This document shows, piece after piece, positions 1-5,814 of a stretch of 11,409 bases of DNA. Both the position numbers and the translations under genes were made by a program. The DNA is from JBEAOO01 sp041164825 (GTDB taxonomy: Bacteria > Pseudomonadota > Gammaproteobacteria > Burkholderiales > Burkholderiaceae_C), in the NCBI GenBank assembly GCA_041164825.1, contig JBEAOO010000116.1, positions 1 through 11,409 on the forward strand. The letters run 5' to 3'. Numbering within the stretch: the stretch's first letter is position 1; each line of letters starts with the position of its first letter. The notes below the pieces were generated by a model that had not been told where the DNA came from, ran no database searches, and saw only the letters and a program-made list of their open reading frames with translations.

Positions 1-121
1 AATCCACGCCATAGAGAGGGTCTCGGGCGGCCCGGATGATACCATCGCGTGTTCTGCGGGCCGGGCGCCCTCCACGCGCGCGCCCTCGCCTCATCCGCTC
101 AACGATCCACGCATCCACCCC

Positions 122-658
122 ATGGCCAAGACCCCCTCCCCCCGCGCCGCTGCCGCCCAGCCCACCGCTGCCGCGGCCGCCAAGAAGCCCGCCCGCGCCA
201 AGGCCGCCGCGCCCAAGCAGCGCGAGATGCCGCCCAACCCGCCGAGCGCACCCAGCAAAGAGCTGCACGTGTTCCCCAACCCGGCGCCCGAGCGCGACTA
301 CGTGATCCAGTTCCAGGTGCCCGAGTTCACTTGCCACTGCCCGCTCACGGGCCAGCCCGATTTCGCGCACTTCACCATCGACATGATTGCCGACAAGCTG
401 TGCGTGGAGCTGAAGAGCCTGAAGATGTACTTCTGGAGCTTCCGCCACGAAGGCGCCTTCCACGAGAAGGTGACCAACGACATCCTGAGCGAAATCGTGA
501 AGGTCACCAACCCGCGCTTCGCGCGCATCACCGCCAAGTGGTACGTGCGCGGCGGCATCTACACCAACGTGGTGGTGGAGCACCGCAAAAAGGGCTGGAA
601 GCCGCAGCCCCGCATCGACCTGCCCGCCCACGGCATGGCCACCGGCCTGCCGGCTTGA
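122..658 (+). CDS. queF: QueF, NADPH-dependent 7-cyano-7-deazaguanine (preQ0) reductase
   Basis: Reduces the nitrile of preQ0 to the amine preQ1 with two NADPH, a cytoplasmic step of queuosine tRNA modification. The 178-residue product is the short, single-domain (B. subtilis-like) form. Visible family features are the block FTCHCPLTGQPDFAH, giving the predicted thioimide-forming Cys73 and the acid Asp80; the QueF signature ELKSLKMY at 96-103, linked to NADPH binding; the FHE triplet at 113-115; and a late PRGG-like segment, YVRGGIY, at 141-147. The catalytic domain starts near residue 45. Residues 1-36 form an Ala/Lys/Pro-rich, low-complexity tail not needed for the fold. ATG 122 is the first usable start in the visible frame, which is open to the left edge. 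An internal ATG at 227 (residue 36) would remove the tail. No strong Shine-Dalgarno sequence precedes either. The gene is followed after 2 nt by the SET gene, so the two are probably co-transcribed. Function is secure; the exact start is less so. Confidence 0.95.
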   Translation: MAKTPSPRAAAAQPTAAAAAKKPARAKAAAPKQREMPPNPPSAPSKELHVFPNPAPERDYVIQFQVPEFTCHCPLTGQPDFAHFTIDMIADKLCVELKSLKMYFWSFRHEGAFHEKVTNDILSEIVKVTNPRFARITAKWYVRGGIYTNVVVEHRKKGWKPQPRIDLPAHGMATGLPA

Positions 659-660
659 GC

Positions 661-1128
661 ATGGCGCACAGCGCGGTGAACGCTGCCGACGCCGGCCATG
701 TGGCGCCGGCGGTGGTGCGCCCGGCGTACCAAAAGTACGACGTGCGCGTGACCCCCAGCGCCATCGACGGCCACGGCGTGTTCGCGCTCGAGCCCATCCC
801 GGCACGGCTCAAGATTGGCGAGATCCGCGGTGAATCGCTCACCGTGGAGCAAGCCCGCATCCGCGCCACACGCTACGAGCGGGTGATGATCGTTGAGGTG
901 TCTGACAAGACCGCCATCGACTTCGCCAAATCCACCGACCCTATGCGCTTCACCAACCACTCCTGCTCGCCCAATGCACGGCTGAGCATCCGCGGTGGGC
1001 GGGTGGAGTTTTATGCGCTGCGCGCGATTGCCGTGGACGAAGAAGTGACCGTCAACTACGGCGAAACCCACCACGAAGGCAAGCTGCGCTGCCGCTGCGG
1101 CGCGCCCAACTGCGTGGGTGCGATTTGA
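661..1128 (+). CDS. Small SET-domain protein-lysine methyltransferase (putative)
   Basis: A 155-residue protein that is almost entirely one SET domain, the fold that transfers methyl groups from S-adenosylmethionine to protein lysines. Visible in order: the N-terminal G-H-G-V-F-A loop at 37-42 (cofactor contact in the family), the pseudoknot motif RFTNHSCSPNA at 96-106 with N99-H100-S101-C102, the EEVTVNYG strand at 127-134 with the predicted catalytic Tyr133, and a post-SET cysteine cluster C144-x-C146-x4-C151. In eukaryotic SET enzymes the post-SET cysteines bind zinc together with a cysteine near the NHSC motif, and Cys102 could play that role here. There is no signal peptide or membrane segment. 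The start at ATG 661 lies 2 nt after the queF stop, so translational coupling is likely. GTG codons at 712 and 715 are possible shorter starts that keep the domain. The substrate is unknown, and the queF neighbour does not reveal it. Confidence 0.88.
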   Translation: MAHSAVNAADAGHVAPAVVRPAYQKYDVRVTPSAIDGHGVFALEPIPARLKIGEIRGESLTVEQARIRATRYERVMIVEVSDKTAIDFAKSTDPMRFTNHSCSPNARLSIRGGRVEFYALRAIAVDEEVTVNYGETHHEGKLRCRCGAPNCVGAI

Positions 1129-1140
1129 CCGAGACACGCT

Positions 1141-2331
1141 GTGAGCACCCCACACCCCGCCATGCCCACCGCTGACTCGCGCTGGATCGCCAGCTGGACC
1201 GCCGCACCCCAAGCCCGCTGGGACGAGGTGCTCGACGTGCCGCTGGCCTTTCCGCGCCAGCTGCACGGCCACACCCTGCAGCAAACGCTGCGCTTGAGCC
1301 TGGGCGGCAGCCGAGCGCGCGTGCTGTTCAGCAACGCCCATGGCCGCACGCCGCTGCACATCGGCGCGGCCAGCGCCGGCCTGCGTGGCGACGCACCGCA
1401 GACGCTGCGCTTTGCGGGCCACGCCAGCGCAAACATCGCCCCCGGCGCCGTGCTGCTGAGCGACCCGCTGGACGGCCCGTTTCCGGTGCTCAGCTCGCTG
1501 GTGGTCAACCTCTACCTGCCCGAGCCCACGCCCTGCGACACCTTCCACTGGGACGCACGCCAAACCACGCACCTGGCCCGCGGCGACCACACGCGCAGCG
1601 GCCGCTTCGTGTCTGACGCCGACTTCACTTCGCGCTTGTTCTTGGCCGCGGTCTGGGTGGAGGCGGCCGCCGAGAGCCGCGCCGTGGTGGTGCTGGCCGA
1701 TTCGATTGCCGATGGCGACGGCAGCACGATGGACGCCAACCGCCGCTGGCCCGACCGCTTGGCCGAGCGGCTGATCGTGGCCGGCCAAAGCGCTGCGGTG
1801 CTCAACCAAGGCGTTTCGGGCAACCGCCTGCTGACCGATGGCATGGGCATCAGTGGCCTGGCCCGGCTGGAGCGCGATGTGATCGCACAGCCCGGCGTGC
1901 ACACCGTGTTGATGGCGCTGGGCCTGAACGACATCGGCTGGCCCGGCACGCCGCAAGACCCGCATCGCCCGCTGCCCGAGTTGCAGGCCTTGCAGCTCGG
2001 CGCCACGCAAGTGGCCGAGCGCTGCCGCGCCGCGGGCCTGCGTGTGATCGGCTGCACCTTGACACCCTTTGGCGGCGTGGCCTCGGCCGCCGCACTGGAG
2101 CGCATCGCCGAGTCGCAGCGCGAGGCGCTGCGCCGCGCCTACAACGCCTGGCTGCGCGGCACGCCAGTGTTTGATGCGGTGATCGACTTTGCCAACACCG
2201 TGTGTGACCCGCTGCACCCGAACCAGCTGCAATCCGCGTTCGACAGCGGCGACCACCTGCACCTCAACGACCGCGGCTACCTGGCCATGGGCGATGCCAT
2301 CGACCTCGATCAACTCTGGGCCCGTGCCTGA
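1141..2331 (+). CDS. SGNH/GDSL-type hydrolase (esterase-like)
   Basis: A 396-residue hydrolase of the SGNH superfamily, serine esterases acting on acyl or carbohydrate esters. Residues 1-175 form an N-terminal beta-rich part starting WIASWTAAPQ, typical of the XynE-like branch. The SGNH core follows: block I VVLADSIADGDG with predicted nucleophile Ser188, block II NQGVSGNRLL with Gly224, block III ALGLNDIG with Asn263, and block V DHLHLNDRGY with the predicted Asp371/His374 pair. Block I reads A-D-S-I where the family usually has G-D-S; the catalytic Ser, Gly, Asn and His are all kept. No signal peptide is visible, so a cytoplasmic location is the default, although relatives are often exported. 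The GTG start is 12 nt after the SET stop; an ATG at residue 8 (position 1162) is an alternative. It is likely the last gene of the queF-SET-hydrolase run, since 57 nt separate it from dapC. Substrate unknown. Confidence 0.88.
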   Translation: MSTPHPAMPTADSRWIASWTAAPQARWDEVLDVPLAFPRQLHGHTLQQTLRLSLGGSRARVLFSNAHGRTPLHIGAASAGLRGDAPQTLRFAGHASANIAPGAVLLSDPLDGPFPVLSSLVVNLYLPEPTPCDTFHWDARQTTHLARGDHTRSGRFVSDADFTSRLFLAAVWVEAAAESRAVVVLADSIADGDGSTMDANRRWPDRLAERLIVAGQSAAVLNQGVSGNRLLTDGMGISGLARLERDVIAQPGVHTVLMALGLNDIGWPGTPQDPHRPLPELQALQLGATQVAERCRAAGLRVIGCTLTPFGGVASAAALERIAESQREALRRAYNAWLRGTPVFDAVIDFANTVCDPLHPNQLQSAFDSGDHLHLNDRGYLAMGDAIDLDQLWARA

Positions 2332-2388
2332 GTGCACCCACCCCGACCGCATCGCCCTCCCTCAGCGACCCCCCAATAATTCCGCGCC

Positions 2389-3597
2389 ATGAATCCCCTG
2401 CTCGCCAAGCTGCACCCCTACCCCTTTGAGCGCCTGCGCGCGCTGACCCGCGGCATCACGCCCAACCCGGCACTGCGCCCCATCAGCCTGGGCATCGGCG
2501 AGCCCAAACACCCCACGCCCACGCTCATCACCGATGCGCTGGCCGCGCACTTTGACGGCCTGGCCAGCTACCCCGCCACGGCCGGTGAGCCCGCCTTGCG
2601 CCAAGCCTGCGCCCACTGGCTGACGCGCCGCTACGGTGTGACGCTGGACCCGATGACGCAGGTGCTGCCGGTCAATGGCTCGCGCGAGGCGCTGTTCTCG
2701 CTGGCGCAAACGGTGATCGACCCGACCCGCGCGGGCGCCACCGTGGTCTGCCCCAACCCCTTCTATCAAATCTACGAAGGCGCGGCGATCCTGGCCGGCG
2801 CGCAAACCGCGTTCGCCAACAGCGACCCGGCACGAAACTTTGCCGCCGACTGGGGCTCGATCTCGGACGACGTGTGGGCGCGCACGCAATTGGTGTACAC
2901 CTGCTCGCCCGGCAACCCGACGGGCGCGGTGATGCCGCTCTCAGAGTGGGAGCAGCTGTTTGCGCTGTCCGACAAACACGGCTTCGTGATCGCCTCCGAC
3001 GAGTGCTACTCCGAGATCTATTTCCGCGAAGACCCGCCGCTGGGCGGGCTGGAAGCGGCGATGCAACTCGGCCGCAAGGACTTCAAGAACCTGGTCGCGC
3101 TGACCAGCTTGTCGAAGCGCTCCAACGTGCCCGGCATGCGCTCGGGCTTTGTGGCCGGCGACGCCCACATCCTGAAAAACTTCTTGCTCTACCGCACCTA
3201 CCACGGCAGCGCGATGAGCCAGACCATCCAGCACGCCAGCATCGCCGCCTGGAACGACGAGGCCCATGTGGTGGCCAACCGCGATCTGTACCGCCAGAAG
3301 TTCGCGCAGGTCACGCCGCTGCTGGCCAGCGTGATCGACGTGGCCCTGCCGGATGCGAGCTTCTATTTGTGGGCCGATGTGTCCAAGGTGGCCCCGGGTG
3401 GCGACGACGTGCAGTTCAGCCTCGACCTGTTGGCTCAATACAATGTCGCCGTGCTGCCCGGCAGCCTGCTGGCCCGCGAGGCTGGCGGCGTCAACCCCGG
3501 CACGGGCCGCATCCGCATGGCGCTGGTGGCCGACACCGCCGAGTGCCTGGAAGCCGCGCAACGCATCGTCGCCTTTGTGCAAGGCCTGCCGCGCTGA
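2389..3597 (+). CDS. dapC: N-succinyl-diaminopimelate aminotransferase DapC
   Basis: A PLP-dependent class I/II aminotransferase of 402 residues that converts N-succinyl-2-amino-6-oxopimelate and glutamate to N-succinyl-LL-diaminopimelate and 2-oxoglutarate in the lysine/meso-DAP pathway. Seen in the sequence: the N-terminal substrate loop SLGIGEPKHPTP at 33-44, cofactor-binding NPTG at 176-179, ASDECYSE at 202-209 (Asp204 and Tyr207), the Schiff-base lysine Lys243 in SLSKRSNVPGMRSGF, and the carboxylate-binding arginine in GTGRIRMAL (Arg374 or Arg376). The SLSKRSNVPGMRSGF pattern and the dapD neighbour favour DapC over a general aspartate aminotransferase. ATG 2389 starts at the conserved N-terminus (NPLLAKLHPYPFERL). 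The 57-nt leader is C-rich with no clear Shine-Dalgarno sequence; the hexamer AATAAT lies 8 nt before the start. dapD follows after 53 nt. Confidence 0.95.
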   Translation: MNPLLAKLHPYPFERLRALTRGITPNPALRPISLGIGEPKHPTPTLITDALAAHFDGLASYPATAGEPALRQACAHWLTRRYGVTLDPMTQVLPVNGSREALFSLAQTVIDPTRAGATVVCPNPFYQIYEGAAILAGAQTAFANSDPARNFAADWGSISDDVWARTQLVYTCSPGNPTGAVMPLSEWEQLFALSDKHGFVIASDECYSEIYFREDPPLGGLEAAMQLGRKDFKNLVALTSLSKRSNVPGMRSGFVAGDAHILKNFLLYRTYHGSAMSQTIQHASIAAWNDEAHVVANRDLYRQKFAQVTPLLASVIDVALPDASFYLWADVSKVAPGGDDVQFSLDLLAQYNVAVLPGSLLAREAGGVNPGTGRIRMALVADTAECLEAAQRIVAFVQGLPR

Positions 3598-3650
3598 GGC
3601 ACGGCGCACCCACACCCCCCCGATTTCCGCAGAAGAGACAAAGACCCACC

Positions 3651-4484
3651 ATGACGCAACAACTGCAAACCCTCATCGACCAGGCCTGGGAAAACCGCAC
3701 CCAGTACTCGCCTCAATCGGCCCCGGCCGAACTGCGCGAGGCCGTGGCCCACGTGATCACCGAACTCGACAACGGCCGCCTGCGCGTGGCCGAGCGCCTG
3801 GCCGTGGGCCAGTGGCAGGTCAACCAGTGGATCAAGAAGGCCGTGCTGCTGAGCTTCCGCCTGAACGACAACGAACTGGTGCAGGCCGGTGGCCTTAACT
3901 TTTTCGACAAGGTGCCCACCAAGTTCTCGGGCGCCGATGCCGTGCTGCTGCAAACCGCGGGCGTGCGCGTGGTGCCGCCGGCCGTGGCGCGCCGGGGCTC
4001 CTTCCTGGCCAAGAACGTGATCCTGATGCCCAGCTACGTCAACATCGGCGCCTACGTCGACGAAGGCACGATGGTCGACACCTGGGCCACCGTGGGTTCG
4101 TGCGCGCAGATCGGCAAGAACGTGCACTTGTCGGGTGGCGTGGGCATTGGCGGCGTGCTGGAGCCGCTGCAAGCCAACCCGACCATCATTGAAGACAACT
4201 GCTTCATCGGCGCGCGCTCGGAAGTGGTTGAAGGCGTGGTGGTGGAAGAGAACTCGGTGCTGGGCATGGGCGTGTACCTGGGCCAAAGCACCCCGATCTT
4301 CGACCGCGCGACCGGCGAAATCTCTTACGGCCGCGTGCCGAGCGGCTCGGTGGTGGTGAGTGGCAACCTGCCCAAGAAGGCCGCCAACGGCGCCGACTAC
4401 AGCATGTACGCCGCCATCATCGTCAAGCGCGTGGACGCGCAAACGCGCTCCAAGACCAGCATCAACGAGCTGCTGCGCCCGTAA
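3651..4484 (+). CDS. dapD: 2,3,4,5-tetrahydropyridine-2,6-dicarboxylate N-succinyltransferase DapD
   Basis: Transfers succinyl from succinyl-CoA to tetrahydrodipicolinate, the entry step of the succinylase branch of lysine/meso-DAP synthesis. The 277 residues match the usual length of the short DapD family (about 275). An alpha-helical N-terminal domain (1-100, with VGQWQVNQWIKKAVLLSFR at 52-70) is followed by a left-handed parallel beta-helix of hexapeptide repeats from about 105 to 240 (IGAYVDEG, VDTWATVGSCAQIGKNVHL, GVGIGGVLEP). Asp143 and Glu191 match by position the catalytic Asp/Glu pair known from mycobacterial DapD. The C-terminal strand (SMYAAIIVKRVDAQTRSKT) is also typical. The enzyme is normally a cytoplasmic trimer. 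A purine-rich AGAAGAGA sits about 12 nt upstream of ATG 3651, a slightly long ribosome-binding spacing. Products pass to DapC (upstream gene) and then DapE (two genes downstream). Confidence 0.97.
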   Translation: MTQQLQTLIDQAWENRTQYSPQSAPAELREAVAHVITELDNGRLRVAERLAVGQWQVNQWIKKAVLLSFRLNDNELVQAGGLNFFDKVPTKFSGADAVLLQTAGVRVVPPAVARRGSFLAKNVILMPSYVNIGAYVDEGTMVDTWATVGSCAQIGKNVHLSGGVGIGGVLEPLQANPTIIEDNCFIGARSEVVEGVVVEENSVLGMGVYLGQSTPIFDRATGEISYGRVPSGSVVVSGNLPKKAANGADYSMYAAIIVKRVDAQTRSKTSINELLRP

Positions 4485-4498
4485 ACCCGAAGTGGCTT

Positions 4499-4534
4499 GG
4501 CGGTCACCCGGCCCGTGTGGGCAGGGTCACCACC
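4499..4534 (+). other. Long imperfect intercistronic hairpin between dapD and the pilU-like gene
   Basis: The dapD-pilU gap holds an inverted repeat starting 14 nt after the dapD stop. The arms 4502-4514 and 4519-4531 pair around a GTGT loop (4515-4518): 11 Watson-Crick pairs, with single mismatches C4505/C4528 and G4510/A4523. Two further outer pairs, G4500-C4533 and G4499-C4534, lie beyond a C/A mismatch. No T-run follows, so it is not a canonical intrinsic terminator. It could protect the dapC-dapD message from 3' decay, slow or pause RNA polymerase, or separate dap expression from the pilus gene. The pairing is read directly from the sequence; the role is inferred. Confidence 0.6.
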
Positions 4535-4569
4535 GCCCCACTCTGAAGCAACTTTGACAAAGGATCGGC

Positions 4570-5769
4570 ATGGCCAGCGGCAACATGGAACGCGTTCTTC
4601 GCCTGATGGCAGAACGCAGCGCGTCTGACGTTTACCTCTCGGCCAACACGCCCATCCTCATCAAGATCAACGGCCAGTTGCTGCAACTCAGCGACCAGCC
4701 GCTGAGCCCGCACCAGCCGCGCCAGCTGCTGGCCGAGCTGCTGAGCCCGCGCCAGCTCGAAGAGCTCGACGACACCGGCGAGCTCAACGCCGGCATTGGC
4801 CTCGATGGCGTGGGCACCTTCCGCCTCTCGGCCTTCAAACAGCGCGGCACGATCGCTGCCGTGTTCCGCTGCATCCCGGCCGTCATCCCGACGCTGGAAA
4901 GCCTGAACGTGCCCGATCTGCTGAACACGCTGATCATGGAAAAGCGCGGGCTGATCCTGCTCGTCGGCGCCACCGGCACCGGCAAGAGCACCACGCTGGC
5001 GGCCATGCTGGAGCAGCGCAACCAGCAGCTGGCTGGGCACATCCTGACCATCGAAGACCCGATCGAGTTCTTGTTCACCAACAAGAAGTCGGTGGTCAAC
5101 CAGCGCGAGGTGGGCCGCGACACCCACTCGCTGCAAGTGGGCCTGAAGAACGCGCTGCGCCAGGCCCCGGACTGCATTTTGATCGGCGAAATTCGCGATC
5201 GCGAAACCATGACGGCCGCCATTTCGTATGCTCTCTCGGGCCACTTGGTGCTGTCCACGCTGCACGCCAACAACAGCTACCACGCGCTCGGCCGCATCTT
5301 GTCGTTCTATGCGCCCGAAGCGCGCCCGGCCCTGCTGGCCGACCTGGCCGCGGGCCTGCGCGCCGTGGTGTCGCAGCGCCTGGTGCGCGCCACCGCGGGT
5401 GGCCGATTGCCGGCGGTGGAAGTGATGCTCAACACCTCGCTGGTGTCCGAGATGATCGAGAAGGGCGACTTCAACGGCGTGCGCGACGCGATGATCAAGT
5501 CGCTGGCCGAAGGCTCACAAACCTTTGAGCAAGACCTGGCGCGCCTGATCACCGAAGGCCTGATCACCCGCGATGAAGGCCTGGCCTTTGCCGACTCGCC
5601 CAACAACCTCTTGTGGCGCCTGCAAAACGAGATGAACCCGGTGTCGCGCGTCACGCCCAAAAAAGAAGAAAACGACGACCAGCCCACCTTCACCGACATC
5701 ACGCTCGACGTGGTGCCCGAAGGTGGCCACTTCTCCCGCACGCACTCTGGCGCGCTGCGCGGGCTGTGA
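4570..5769 (+). CDS. pilU: PilT/PilU-family type IV pilus retraction ATPase, PilU-like
   Basis: A 399-residue secretion-type hexameric ATPase of the PilT/PilU group, which powers pilus retraction from the cytoplasmic face of the type IVa pilus machine. Residues 1-105 are the PAS-like N-terminal domain (ASDVYLSANTPILIKING at 18-35). The RecA-like core has Walker A GATGTGKST at 133-141 (Lys139), the Asp box TIEDPIEF at 160-167, atypical Walker B ILIGEIRD at 203-210 with Glu207, and the His box STLHANNS at 229-236 with His232. PilT's AIRNLIRE retraction motif is replaced by GVRDAMIK at 303-310. A polar tail of about 45 residues follows NNLLWRLQNEM. Length and tail favour PilU over PilT (about 345 residues). 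A Shine-Dalgarno-like AAAGGA (4559-4564) lies 5 nt before ATG 4570, which decides this start over the ATG at residue 6. No other pilus gene is in view. Family secure; PilU against a PilT paralogue is less sure. Confidence 0.85.
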   Translation: MASGNMERVLRLMAERSASDVYLSANTPILIKINGQLLQLSDQPLSPHQPRQLLAELLSPRQLEELDDTGELNAGIGLDGVGTFRLSAFKQRGTIAAVFRCIPAVIPTLESLNVPDLLNTLIMEKRGLILLVGATGTGKSTTLAAMLEQRNQQLAGHILTIEDPIEFLFTNKKSVVNQREVGRDTHSLQVGLKNALRQAPDCILIGEIRDRETMTAAISYALSGHLVLSTLHANNSYHALGRILSFYAPEARPALLADLAAGLRAVVSQRLVRATAGGRLPAVEVMLNTSLVSEMIEKGDFNGVRDAMIKSLAEGSQTFEQDLARLITEGLITRDEGLAFADSPNNLLWRLQNEMNPVSRVTPKKEENDDQPTFTDITLDVVPEGGHFSRTHSGALRGL

Positions 5770-5814
5770 TCGGCTGAGCCCTTCCCTCCTTCGTTCACTG
5801 CCCCCCCTGCACCG

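Noticed and set aside
1..121. Possible tail of an upstream gene (frame 1 open to a TGA at 37-39) or an extended queF N-terminus
   Set aside because: Only 12 codons are visible with no recognisable sequence, and the queF frame has no ATG, GTG or TTG before 122. It cannot be supported from this window.
1..121. A preQ1 riboswitch ahead of queF
   Set aside because: I see no small C-rich-loop hairpin followed by an A-rich tail as in the preQ1-I aptamer.
559..2352. Very long open frame on the minus strand across the SET and SGNH genes
   Set aside because: It is a GC-rich antisense shadow: low-complexity His/Gln/Ala/Arg/Val product, no recognisable domain, and it runs opposite two genes with intact catalytic motifs.
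4499..4534. Reading the dapD-pilU hairpin as a canonical intrinsic terminator
   Set aside because: There is no T-run after the stem, so it is kept as a hairpin of unknown role.
4554..4559. TTGACA just before the pilU-like gene as a -35 box
   Set aside because: It lies 10 nt from the start codon and overlaps the ribosome binding site, so any promoter would start inside the gene. There is no matching -10 box.
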